Shown: one piece after another, positions 43,316-51,197 of the stretch
Layout of the letters: each line of letters starts with the position of its first letter
Position numbering within the stretch: position 1 is the first letter of the stretch
From: Planococcaceae bacterium Storch 2/2-2
GTDB taxonomy: Bacteria; Bacillota; Bacilli; Bacillales_A; Planococcaceae
Assembly: GCA_009740415.1 (NCBI GenBank)
Contig: WOYE01000009.1
Location: forward strand, 310,001 to 374,000
Direction of reading: 5' to 3'
Length of the DNA: 64,000 nucleotides
Program-made: the position numbers and the translations under genes
The notes under the pieces: model-generated
The model's input: only the letters and a program-made list of their open reading frames with translations
What the model was told of the DNA's origin: nothing
The model's database searches: none

Positions 43316-43951
43316 TTGGAAAGACCAGTAGAAAGAGAGATGAACATTTTCACAGACGTTTGGACGAAGCCGCGCGCGACGACTGCTTCGTTTATCGAGC
43401 ACGGGACGATGAAAATGGTTCGGTTGCTCATTATAATGAGTGGTGCGCTCGCGGTTTGGACCGAGTTGTTAAGTGAAGCAGCGAAAGAAGGATGGGCAGA
43501 AAACATCGTCCTCATCGTTTTCATCGGAATGGTCGTCAGCCCGATCATTAGCTTGTTTAGCTGGTGGGTCAGTGCATGGATTACATACGGTGTCGGAAAG
43601 ATGCTCGGTGGAAGTGGTACGGTCGAGCGAATGAAATATGCGCTTGCGATGCCACAAGTGGTGGCGATCGTCATGAACGTTTGGACGCTCATCTTTTTCG
43701 CCTCGTACGGTTACGGATTATTCGTTCCGGAAATTGCGGAGGCGCAAGGAGCTTCACCGTTCGGTTTATTACTTTACGGTCTCGTCGCTTTCACGCTCGG
43801 CATATGGAGTGTCGTCATCTCTGTGGCGGCGATTGCGGAAGCGCACCGATTTTCAATTGTACGCGCGGTTTTAACGAGCATTTTACCTGGTATTTTGATT
43901 GCAGTCGTCATTTTAGCGCTCGCATTCGGTATCGGAATCATGTTCGTATAA
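43316..43951 (+). CDS. Yip1-family membrane protein
   Basis: This 211-residue protein has about five membrane helices, with the Yip1-like pattern: an N-terminal FTDVWTKPRATTASFIE region before the first helix and ISLFSWWVSAWITYGVGKMLGG with a following PQVVAIVM. Bacterial Yip1/DUF1282-type proteins are poorly understood membrane proteins. The start is a TTG placed five bases after GAGGAGGG. An acetyltransferase gene follows 15 bases later. Confidence 0.75.
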   Translation: MERPVEREMNIFTDVWTKPRATTASFIEHGTMKMVRLLIIMSGALAVWTELLSEAAKEGWAENIVLIVFIGMVVSPIISLFSWWVSAWITYGVGKMLGGSGTVERMKYALAMPQVVAIVMNVWTLIFFASYGYGLFVPEIAEAQGASPFGLLLYGLVAFTLGIWSVVISVAAIAEAHRFSIVRAVLTSILPGILIAVVILALAFGIGIMFV

Positions 43952-43966
43952 GAAAGGATGAATGAC

Positions 43967-44623
43967 ATGTCAGCAGTAACGATGAAACGATTAACGATGG
44001 AACAACTCGATGCGATCCTGACGTTGCAACGAGTCGTCCACGAATCGTTAGACGATCCGACCGTCTTGCAACCGCTCGATGAAGAGGAATGGACGTACTT
44101 ATTTTCAAAAAGCGGAGCGATCGGTTTGTACGATCAAGAAGAGCTCATCGCCGTGCGCGCGTATTTAATGCCGCCGAGCGATGACCCGGACCATCTCGGT
44201 CAATTCGTCGGACTACCGGAAGAATATTGGCCGGGAGTGGCGTATCATGAAATTTCATTCGTCCATCCGAATTACCAAGGAAACGGGTATCAAAAAATGT
44301 TAGGGGAAGCGTTATGGCACGAGCTCGAGCAAACGGACGTTCTTTACGTTTGTGCGACCGTTGCGCCTCACAACATTCCGAGTTTACTCGATAAATTCCA
44401 TCAAGGATTTTTGCTGCACGGACTCGTTACGATTTACGGGGGCAAACGTCGGTACGTATTCGGTCGTCCGTTGCGCCACGTCCCGATTCAAACCGAAGAG
44501 ACGACGTCGGTTTCGATCGACGACGTCGCGGACATTGCCGATTTGCTCGATGAAGGGTGGAAAGGAATCGCTTTGGATCGTCACGATGGACACGTTACGT
44601 TGCGATTCGCTCGCATCCGTTAA
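43967..44623 (+). CDS. GNAT-family N-acetyltransferase
   Basis: This 218-residue protein has the GNAT fold: the acetyl-CoA motif A is ISFVHPNYQGNGYQKMLGEALW (Q/R-x-x-G-x-G/A variant), preceded by a strand YHEISF and followed by ATVAPHNIPSL with N near the acceptor site. The substrate is unknown. The start at 43967 follows AAAGGATG; ATG 43958 is too close. The C-terminal 40 residues extend beyond the usual GNAT core. Confidence 0.8.
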   Translation: MSAVTMKRLTMEQLDAILTLQRVVHESLDDPTVLQPLDEEEWTYLFSKSGAIGLYDQEELIAVRAYLMPPSDDPDHLGQFVGLPEEYWPGVAYHEISFVHPNYQGNGYQKMLGEALWHELEQTDVLYVCATVAPHNIPSLLDKFHQGFLLHGLVTIYGGKRRYVFGRPLRHVPIQTEETTSVSIDDVADIADLLDEGWKGIALDRHDGHVTLRFARIR

Positions 44624-44633
44624 GTGTCATGCA

Positions 44634-44662
44634 TTGCGTCTCTTCGGACGGTTCGGTAAACT
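44634..44662 (+). promoter_or_regulatory. promoter candidate for the helical protein at 44737
   Basis: TTGCGT (44634-44639), 17 bases, TAAACT (44657-44662). Confidence 0.5.
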
Positions 44663-44696
44663 AAACGTACGGATGAGTGGGGGAACGATAGGAAAC

Positions 44697-44716
44697 GAAG
44701 TGTGACGTCACACTTC
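44697..44716. repeat. perfect 20-bp palindrome in the 44737 leader
   Basis: GAAGTGTGAC followed directly by GTCACACTTC, no spacer. It lies about 35 bases after the -10 and 20 bases before the start codon. Lack of a loop and of a T run favours a dimeric repressor site over a terminator. Confidence 0.75.
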
Positions 44717-44736
44717 CAACAAAAGGGGTTATGTGA

Positions 44737-45576
44737 ATGAAAACAGAAATGACGAATAAAGAGAGGCTCGCGTTAGCGAAGCCGTATAAAAAAATGTTTG
44801 AAACAGTTTTAGTAAATGAAGAAGGATACGTCTACGACGAACAGTTGTATTTGCTCGCTTTTTACAAATCGACATTCGGTGATCAATTTAAAGGACGTGC
44901 GGTCGTTTCGCCAGAGCCGATCCCGTCTAAAAAAGTCGAGCGTCACGTTTTTCAAAAATTGTTGACGTACGGCATCGCCGTTTCACAAGCGAAAACGATC
45001 GGTAAAAGTCGGGCAAAGTTCGATATGACGCCTTTTAATGAAGTGTACCGTTACGTGAAAGAGATCGTGCTAGCGGACGTGTTAGAAGGGGAGCAAGCGG
45101 AACGGTACCGTCGTCTCATGAAAGCGATGGAACGTCATTTGCTCGCCCAGAAAAAAATCGTTCAGTTGTACGTCGACATTTTAACGTTCAATTCGGATGT
45201 CATGTTGCGCGGTTATTTCCGCGATGATGAACTCGAACAAATGGTCGATTACATTATGGAGTTCGACTATTATTTGTACGTGCAAAAGGTGACGATCGTC
45301 CGTCATTTAGAAGATTTCGATGCGATGTATGAAGAATGGCGTTCATCGGAAGTGAAGCCATTTTCAAAGTTTGCTAAAAAAGATTCGTTAAAAGCGGTGA
45401 CGAGCGACGTCGTCCGAAGTCGGTACAAAGAAGCAATCGAACATTTTGAGGAAGGCGAAGATTTATCTCACTTGTCGAAAGAGCAATTCATCGTGAAAAA
45501 GCGAGATGCGTTTAAGCGTCAAGTCGAGGAACTCGTGAACGACTCATTTCGTTCGCTCCGTTCTTCTGTGAAATAA
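44737..45576 (+). CDS. unrecognised helical protein
   Basis: Not recognised. The 279-residue product has no signal or membrane segment and looks mostly helical, rich in Tyr, Glu, Lys and Arg. Clear features are an N-terminal KERLALAKPYKKMFETVLVN, a central RAKFDMTPFNEVYRYVKEIV and an acidic linker EHFEEGEDLSHLSKEQ before a basic C-terminus. Its leader contains a perfect 20-bp palindrome. It is followed by the 30-residue membrane peptide gene, which has its own promoter element. Confidence 0.65.
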   Translation: MKTEMTNKERLALAKPYKKMFETVLVNEEGYVYDEQLYLLAFYKSTFGDQFKGRAVVSPEPIPSKKVERHVFQKLLTYGIAVSQAKTIGKSRAKFDMTPFNEVYRYVKEIVLADVLEGEQAERYRRLMKAMERHLLAQKKIVQLYVDILTFNSDVMLRGYFRDDELEQMVDYIMEFDYYLYVQKVTIVRHLEDFDAMYEEWRSSEVKPFSKFAKKDSLKAVTSDVVRSRYKEAIEHFEEGEDLSHLSKEQFIVKKRDAFKRQVEELVNDSFRSLRSSVK

Positions 45577-45580
45577 AATG

Positions 45581-45589
45581 TGGTATGAT
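45581..45589 (+). promoter_or_regulatory. extended -10 for the 30-residue membrane peptide
   Basis: TGGTATGAT right after the stop of the preceding gene, 31 bases before the peptide start; the -35 is unclear. Confidence 0.45.
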
Positions 45590-45619
45590 AACGGAAGATT
45601 CGAATAAGGAGGTACTCTC

Positions 45620-45712
45620 ATGGGCGAAACAATCGAAAAAGCAGCGATGACGATCGCAGTGATCGTCGGTATTGTCGTCGTAGGAACGACAGTCGTAGCG
45701 GTCGGATTTTAA
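45620..45712 (+). CDS. 30-residue hydrophobic membrane peptide
   Basis: A short gene preceded by an excellent ribosome site (AAGGAGGT, seven bases from the ATG) and followed within two bases by a strong terminator. The product has a charged N-terminus (MGETIEKAA) and a single hydrophobic helix with many Val and Gly residues, ending in GF. This gene-sized transcript with its own promoter and terminator is a convincing small membrane protein. Its role is unknown: a regulatory peptide, a toxin-like peptide or a subunit are all possible. Confidence 0.7.
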   Translation: MGETIEKAAMTIAVIVGIVVVGTTVVAVGF

Positions 45713-45713
45713 T

Positions 45714-45751
45714 AAAAAGTTGTTCAGCGAAATGCTGGACAACTTTTTTGT
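45714..45751 (+). terminator. terminator after the small peptide gene
   Basis: AAAAAGTTGT-t-CAGC pairs with GCTG-g-ACAACTTTTTT around GAAAT. Confidence 0.85.
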
Positions 45752-45769
45752 TTTTCAATCGAAATGTTT

Positions 45770-45796
45770 TTGAGAAAAAGTAGCAAATGGTATACT
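45770..45796 (+). promoter_or_regulatory. promoter of the DUF2785-WYL operon
   Basis: Extended -10 TGGTATACT ending at 45796 with TTTTGA about 17 bases upstream; the start codon is 23 bases downstream. Confidence 0.6.
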
Positions 45797-45818
45797 AGGT
45801 AACGAGAGGCGGGAGTTT

Positions 45819-46601
45819 ATGGAAAAGTTGAAAGGTCGTCGCCCAACGGAATGGACGACAGAGCAGTTTTTTTCTTTGATCGGACGTACGGATGATGAGG
45901 CCGTCTACACACTTGCTGAAGGGCTTTCTCGCAACTGGTGGACCGTCGAAGAGCAACGACACATCGTCGATGCGTACGCGAGTGATGAACGGTTAGCCGA
46001 ACAAATAGGCGAAGAAAGTGGAAGGAGCGTTTTTACGAGAGCATCGAGTGCTACGTTGTTGACGCTCGCACTGGAAGCGGACGAGGGCGTTTTGCGAAGC
46101 GACCAACTGGAGCGGCTATTTGCTCAAGTGCCTCGCATTTTATCGGAGGAACGAGACGTCCGAAGTTACGTCGCAACAGAAGAGACGTGGGCGCACGTCG
46201 TCGGTGCCCAATTGAAATTGCTCCGCGTGCTCATTCGTCACGAAACATTTGAGAAAAAGTATGCGCCGGTCATCTTACAAGCGTTGACGACCGCTTGTTG
46301 GAAAGGGGCATACGAAGATGACGAAGCGGAACAAATCGCTGCCGTCGTCGTCGCCTTAGTCGAACAGAACGTGGAAGAGACGTTACTCGTCGAGTGGGTC
46401 GAGCGGCTATTCGAACGGTTGTCTCAGTTCGTCGAATGGAACGGGTATACGCCACATTACGTGCAGTCGCGTAATGTGACGATGCACGTGGCGCAAGCTC
46501 TTTATTTCCAATTGCGCATGCGCCGTGTACATGAACAAGTACAAAGTATCCTTTATAGTGAAATTTGCAACCGGCTGCCGAATGGAGGAGGAGTTCGATG
46601 A
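45819..46601 (+). CDS. DUF2785-like protein
   Basis: This 260-residue soluble, helical protein has a central block ERDVRSYVATEETWAHVVGAQLKLLRVL that resembles the E-x-D-x-R-x-Y-V ... H core of the DUF2785 family. Function is unknown. It is first of a three-gene operon, overlapping the 2-TM protein by four bases. GGCGGGAG precedes the ATG. Family call is by eye and moderate. Confidence 0.6.
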   Translation: MEKLKGRRPTEWTTEQFFSLIGRTDDEAVYTLAEGLSRNWWTVEEQRHIVDAYASDERLAEQIGEESGRSVFTRASSATLLTLALEADEGVLRSDQLERLFAQVPRILSEERDVRSYVATEETWAHVVGAQLKLLRVLIRHETFEKKYAPVILQALTTACWKGAYEDDEAEQIAAVVVALVEQNVEETLLVEWVERLFERLSQFVEWNGYTPHYVQSRNVTMHVAQALYFQLRMRRVHEQVQSILYSEICNRLPNGGGVR

Positions 46602-46804
46602 GCGATTGGGGAAAGTTTTTACTCGTCTTCGGGATCATTTTTGGAATTGTCCTCGTTTTTTTAGCGATTCAGTCGCCGTATTCATTTTTAATCGCGATGG
46701 CAGGACCCGTCGTCGGGTTTATTATCGTCTTTGCGTGGAAACAGCGTGACGAAAAGAAAAAAATAGAGGATCGGATGAAAAAGAACGATTCGTCGATGAA
46801 GTAG
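46598..46804 (+). CDS. small two-helix membrane protein
   Basis: The 68-residue product has two hydrophobic helices (about 6-24 and 28-46) and a charged Lys/Glu/Asp tail (KQRDEKKKIEDRMKKNDSS). GGAGGAGG precedes the ATG, which overlaps the upstream stop (ATGA). Not recognised. It lies between the DUF2785 gene and the WYL regulator, nine bases from the latter. Confidence 0.75.
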   Translation: MSDWGKFLLVFGIIFGIVLVFLAIQSPYSFLIAMAGPVVGFIIVFAWKQRDEKKKIEDRMKKNDSSMK

Positions 46805-46812
46805 GTGGGAAA

Positions 46813-47787
46813 ATGTGTGAACAAAAAATGTCTCGCATGTATCGCTCGTACCACGATTTGAAAAGTGGGCACATTTTATCGAAAATGGAATTAGCCGAGC
46901 GATACGGTGTCAGTGAAAAAACCGTGCAACGAGATATTGAAGCATTGCGCGATTTACTTTATGAATTTTATCCGACGCTCGAGTTGCTGTACGACCGCAA
47001 CGAGCGAGGGTATCGTTTACTAGATGAAAAAGGGAAAGAGAAAGCAGCGTTGCTGTATAGCGTAGCGAAAGTGTTGTTGGAATCGCGCGCTTTCGTAAAA
47101 GAAGAAGTGAGTGCGATTTTGGACGAGTTAACCGCGCGCTTATTCGTGAAAGACCGAGAAGTGCTTTGCCAACTGTTAACGAATGATCTGTATCATTATG
47201 AAGAGTTGGCGCATGGGAAAAAAATTACGATGCTCGTCTATGAACTCGCTCAATATGTCAAAGAGCAAAATCGAATTGAAATGACGTACGAGGAAGAAGA
47301 CGGACGAGTCGTTACGATGCCGATCAATCCGCTCGGAATCGTCTTTTCCGATTTTTACTTTTATTTAATCGGCTGTACGACGGAACACGAACGGAAAGGT
47401 GAAATCGTGCCGGTCGCTTTTCGCGTCGATCACATTCGGTCGTTTCGCCCGCTCGATCATCGGTACGTTTATCCGCCGAGCGAACGGTTTGAAGAAGGCG
47501 CGTTTCGAAAAAAGATCCAATTTATGAAATTAGGTGAATCGATGCGTGTCCGTTTTCGATACAAAGGGACGTCGATGGAAACGTTACTCGATCGGATGCC
47601 GACCGCATTTATCGTCAAAGAGGAAGACGATGACTCTGTCATCATTGAAGCGGAAGTGTACGGTGAAGGGATTGAAATGTGGCTGCTCAGTCAAGGAAGC
47701 GACGTTGAAGTGCTCGAACCGCCCGAGTTAAGGCAATCGATGCGCCGGACCATTCAGGAGATGTACGACCCTTATAAAAACGACTAA
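46813..47787 (+). CDS. WYL-domain helix-turn-helix regulator
   Basis: This 324-residue regulator has an N-terminal DeoR/HTH-11 type winged helix (ILSKMELAERYGVSEKTVQRDIEALRDLL), a central region, and a WYL domain (about 145-225) in which the P-L-G-I-V-F-S-D-F-Y-F-Y-L-I-G stretch stands for the WYL core, then a WCX-like C-terminus. WYL proteins respond to ligands, often nucleic acids or nucleotides, and commonly control defence or repair genes. It probably controls its own operon, being the last gene. A bidirectional terminator follows. Confidence 0.88.
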   Translation: MCEQKMSRMYRSYHDLKSGHILSKMELAERYGVSEKTVQRDIEALRDLLYEFYPTLELLYDRNERGYRLLDEKGKEKAALLYSVAKVLLESRAFVKEEVSAILDELTARLFVKDREVLCQLLTNDLYHYEELAHGKKITMLVYELAQYVKEQNRIEMTYEEEDGRVVTMPINPLGIVFSDFYFYLIGCTTEHERKGEIVPVAFRVDHIRSFRPLDHRYVYPPSERFEEGAFRKKIQFMKLGESMRVRFRYKGTSMETLLDRMPTAFIVKEEDDDSVIIEAEVYGEGIEMWLLSQGSDVEVLEPPELRQSMRRTIQEMYDPYKND

Positions 47788-47814
47788 TGAACGAGTCATT
47801 AGTCGTTTTTTTCG
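47775..47814. terminator. bidirectional terminator between WYL gene and thioesterase gene
   Basis: AAAACGACTAATGA pairs with TCATTAGTCGTTTT around ACGAG, with T runs on both strands; the stem includes the thioesterase stop. Confidence 0.88.
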
Positions 47815-48209
47815 TGCGAATAGACACGGAACGTCGCGGTACTAAATGCGACGAGTTCTTTTTCGTCGTTATACAATGTTCCTTCGACGAGTACGGTACT
47901 GCGTGTTCGGTGAATCGTTCGCGCAGTCGCACGTAATGTGCCGCGTACGACGGGACGTAAAAAGTTCGTACTTAAGTCGATCGTCATCACTTCGTCGTAT
48001 CCGAGCGTCCGGCAATGCATGCCCATCGCTGTATCGAGAAGCGACATGTACACGCCGCCGTGAACGGAATCTCGTACGTTGTCGAACGTTTCACGGTACG
48101 GCAACGTTAAAACGACGTGTTCTTTTTCTAACGTGTCGACTTCCATGCCGAACCATTTCCAATACGTGCTTTGTTCGAATTCCTCACGAACTCGTTGTAA
48201 GTGAGTCAT
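47799..48209 (-). CDS. PaaI-type hotdog thioesterase
   Basis: This 136-residue single hotdog-fold protein has the acyl-CoA thioesterase motif NVRDSVHGGVYMSLLDTAMG, with HGG-x-x-x-x-x-x-D, then a TIDLSTNFLRPV strand. It likely hydrolyses aromatic or short acyl-CoA esters. It overlaps the LOG gene by 26 bases, so they are cotranscribed. Its last codons form part of the terminator. Confidence 0.88.
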   Translation of the reverse strand: MTHLQRVREEFEQSTYWKWFGMEVDTLEKEHVVLTLPYRETFDNVRDSVHGGVYMSLLDTAMGMHCRTLGYDEVMTIDLSTNFLRPVVRGTLRATARTIHRTRSTVLVEGTLYNDEKELVAFSTATFRVYSHEKND

Positions 48210-48756
48210 GGATCTTCCCTCCTGTCATCAGTCGTTGAACGAGTTGAACCGGGTCGGTTTCAACGATGATCATTTCCCGTTCAGTAGGGGAAACGAAACC
48301 TTCACGCTCCATCGTTTGCAAAAACTGAAGAAGCGGGTCGTAAAAACCGTCGATGTTCAGTAGAGCGATCGGTCGAGTATGTTGCCCGATTTTGGCCCAC
48401 GTCCACATTTCAAACCATTCTTCCATCGTGCCGGGGCCTCCGGGAAGCGCGATGAACGCATCGCCCCGTTCGAACATCATTTGCTTCCGTTCGTGCATCG
48501 AGTCGACGTGAATCATTTCTGTTGCGTCGTTGTTCGTGATTTCCCGATCGGTTAATACGTTTGGCATGACGCCGACGACTCGACTGCCGCCACGCTGAAC
48601 GGCACGCGCGACAGTACCCATCAAACCGACTGTCGCTCCGCCGTAAATAAGACCGACAGAATGAGCAGCCATCGTTTCACCGAGTAGACGAGCCGCTCGT
48701 TCATAAGCCGGTTTGCTGCCAGGGCGCGAACCGCAATAGACGGTGAAATTAATCAT
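48184..48756 (-). CDS. LOG-family nucleoside 5'-monophosphate phosphoribohydrolase
   Basis: This 190-residue protein matches the LOG/YvdD family (once called lysine decarboxylase-like): YCGSRPG near the start, LIYGGATVGLMG, the active-site PGGPGTMEEWFE (P-G-G-x-G-T-x-x-E), and HERKQMM. It releases the base from nucleoside monophosphates such as cytokinin-type nucleotides or AMP. It sits in the middle of a three-gene minus operon with short overlaps on both sides. Confidence 0.9.
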   Translation of the reverse strand: MINFTVYCGSRPGSKPAYERAARLLGETMAAHSVGLIYGGATVGLMGTVARAVQRGGSRVVGVMPNVLTDREITNNDATEMIHVDSMHERKQMMFERGDAFIALPGGPGTMEEWFEMWTWAKIGQHTRPIALLNIDGFYDPLLQFLQTMEREGFVSPTEREMIIVETDPVQLVQRLMTGGKIHDSLTTSS

Positions 48757-49114
48757 CGTCGATCGTACCTTCGTGCAACCAGACGTAATCTAAATAAAAC
48801 GTATCGAGTACGTGTTCAGTCGAGACGCGGAATTTAAAAGATAAATGACGGGAATACAACTCCGTCGCATTCGGTGCTTCGATCGGTGCGTCCGGTTCGT
48901 ATTCGTCGACGACAGCGACGACTTTCCATTCGACGAGATCACCGTCTTCATTTTCATACGGTTCGACTGAAAATTGTTCGACGAAATGGTTGAAAATGTC
49001 GCGTTTCGTTTTGAGATGATCGGGCATATCGTATAAAATAATTGATTCTTCATACGTGTTCGCGAGTAAAGCGCCGTTATGGCTCCCGCGTTTTAATAAA
49101 ACATACGTTTTCAT
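48749..49114 (-). CDS. DUF4288-like protein
   Basis: This 121-residue soluble protein has E-E-S-I-I-L-Y near residue 23, followed by NEDGDLVEWKVVAVVDEYE, which resembles DUF4288 (E-E-S-I ... V-x-W-x-x-V-x-V). Function unknown. First gene of the thioesterase-LOG operon. AGAGGAGAG precedes the ATG, and a CcpA-like site lies 65 bases upstream. Confidence 0.5.
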   Translation of the reverse strand: MKTYVLLKRGSHNGALLANTYEESIILYDMPDHLKTKRDIFNHFVEQFSVEPYENEDGDLVEWKVVAVVDEYEPDAPIEAPNATELYSRHLSFKFRVSTEHVLDTFYLDYVWLHEGTIDDD

Positions 49115-49178
49115 ACAATCTCTCCTCTATTTTACGTTCATCGCATCGTACGATGTGTCCCTATTATATCATATCGAA

Positions 49179-49192
49179 TGAAATCGTTTACA
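49179..49192. promoter_or_regulatory. candidate cre (CcpA) site upstream of the DUF4288-like gene
   Basis: TGAAATCGTTTACA fits the catabolite-responsive-element pattern TG-x-x-A-x-CG-x-T-x-x-CA exactly. It is in the divergent gap between the DUF4288-like gene and the nitroreductase. Confidence 0.55.
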
Positions 49193-49287
49193 TCATTTTT
49201 CGGAAACTGGAAGAAAATGTAGTGTTCCTCATCCGTTTGATGAAAAAGAAAACATCCTCTTTTTGACAAATGAATGAGAGTGTTCTT

Positions 49288-49316
49288 CTTGCAATCGTTT
49301 ACAAGTCGATGTAAAG
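49288..49316 (+). promoter_or_regulatory. nitroreductase promoter with overlapping cre-like site and inverted repeat
   Basis: TTGCAA (49288-49293), 17 bases, TAAAGT (49311-49316). TGCAATCGTTTACA (49289-49302) is cre-like and overlaps the -35. TTTACA-AGTCGA-TGTAAA (49297-49314) is an inverted repeat spanning the spacer and the -10, as expected for a repressor site. Confidence 0.6.
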
Positions 49317-49347
49317 TATCACATTGAACGAATGGAGGAGAATACAT

Positions 49348-49959
49348 ATGGAACGTATGATTACACAGTTAATGAACGAACGAAAAGCGACGCGTCAATT
49401 CGACCCGAATTTTCATTTAGCAGAAGAAGAGGTGCACGAGTTGATCGAGATGGCGACGACATCACCGTCATCGAGCAATTTACAACCGTGGCGTTTTATC
49501 GTCGTGCGCGATGAAGACGTTCGGAAACAGTTGCGTCCTCTTGCGTTAAACCAAGCGCAAATCGAAGAAGCGTCAGCGATCGTCGTCATCGTCGCGGATA
49601 CGCGGATGCATGAGCGCGTGGAGCAAATTAACCGGATGAACGAAACGTCGGGCTATATGACGAAAGAACAAGCGGATCGTAAAATTGAGCGAGATTATGA
49701 AACGTATGAAGGGAAATCGGACATCGAACGTTTTAAAATCGCGATGTTTGACGCAGGACTCATTACGATGAGCTTAACGCTTGCGGCGACAGCGAAAGGA
49801 ATCGACTCAGGCATTATGGGCGGTTTCGATCCGGAAGGGGTCGCTTCTTTATTTGAATTAGATGAGCACCTCGTCCCTGCGATTCTCGTCGCTCTCGGCA
49901 AACGGAGAGAAGAACCACAACAGACGACGCGACTTCCGTTGCAAGATATTTTGTTGTAG
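49348..49959 (+). CDS. nitroreductase-family flavoprotein
   Basis: This 203-residue FMN-binding oxidoreductase starts with RKATRQFDPN, and shows MATTSPSSSNLQPWRFIVV (FMN site, S-S-N-x-Q-P-W) and AATAKGIDSGIMGGFDPEGV. It would reduce nitro compounds or quinones with NAD(P)H. ATG 49348 follows TGGAGGAG; upstream codons are not family-like. Its promoter is overlapped by a cre-like site and a dyad. The next gene lies nine bases downstream. Confidence 0.9.
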   Translation: MERMITQLMNERKATRQFDPNFHLAEEEVHELIEMATTSPSSSNLQPWRFIVVRDEDVRKQLRPLALNQAQIEEASAIVVIVADTRMHERVEQINRMNETSGYMTKEQADRKIERDYETYEGKSDIERFKIAMFDAGLITMSLTLAATAKGIDSGIMGGFDPEGVASLFELDEHLVPAILVALGKRREEPQQTTRLPLQDILL

Positions 49960-49968
49960 GAGGCGCGT

Positions 49969-50391
49969 ATGAAAAAATGGTTGCTCGGTCTCGTCGGCGT
50001 GTTGCTAGCAGTCGTTACGATTTATTTCGTAACGGAGCAAGCGAAGCGACCGGCAGAGACGATCGATTTAGTCGCAGAAGCGGCTTACGTAGGAGAAGAA
50101 GACGGTCGACACGTTGTACGTTATACGATCGTCAATCACGAAGAATTACCATTCGTATTGCATTTTAAAGAGCGCGTACCTTTACAAGTGACGGTGACTG
50201 GGGATCGCGGCGAGTCGTTCGGTGCGGAAGTGACGGAACTTGAAGAGAAAGAAGTCGTTCTCGATCCGTTAGTTCCGGTAACGTGGGACATTTCATTTGA
50301 AGATGACGATTCAGAAACGTACCATTTCGACGTGCAACTTCAAGCGAACAATTACGATGCGACGTCTTCGTTTAGTTTTGATGTACAATAA
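49969..50391 (+). CDS. unrecognised exported or membrane-anchored protein
   Basis: Not recognised. The 140-residue product has an N-terminal hydrophobic helix after MKKW (about 4-23), which may be an anchor or uncleaved signal, then an acidic beta-rich domain with VVRYTIVNHEELPFVLHF, suggesting an immunoglobulin-like fold facing outside. GTAGGAGGCG precedes the ATG. Cotranscribed with the nitroreductase; terminator follows. Confidence 0.65.
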   Translation: MKKWLLGLVGVLLAVVTIYFVTEQAKRPAETIDLVAEAAYVGEEDGRHVVRYTIVNHEELPFVLHFKERVPLQVTVTGDRGESFGAEVTELEEKEVVLDPLVPVTWDISFEDDDSETYHFDVQLQANNYDATSSFSFDVQ

Positions 50392-51060
<669 letters not shown>

Positions 51061-51070
51061 TAGAACGACT

Positions 51071-51116
51071 GAGCGTATGTTTTTACGGACTTTCCGTAAA
51101 AGCATACGCTTTTTTC
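51071..51116 (+). terminator. terminator of xpt
   Basis: AGCGTATG and TTTTACGG pair with CCGTAAAA and CATACGCT around ACTTT, then six T. Confidence 0.88.
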
Positions 51117-51197
51117 ATGGATCGGTCGGCGCCGCCAGTGAAAAGGTTTTAAAAGGGCAGAAAGTAGGAAGTGAGGAGGGAGAAGGAGGCGGTCCTT

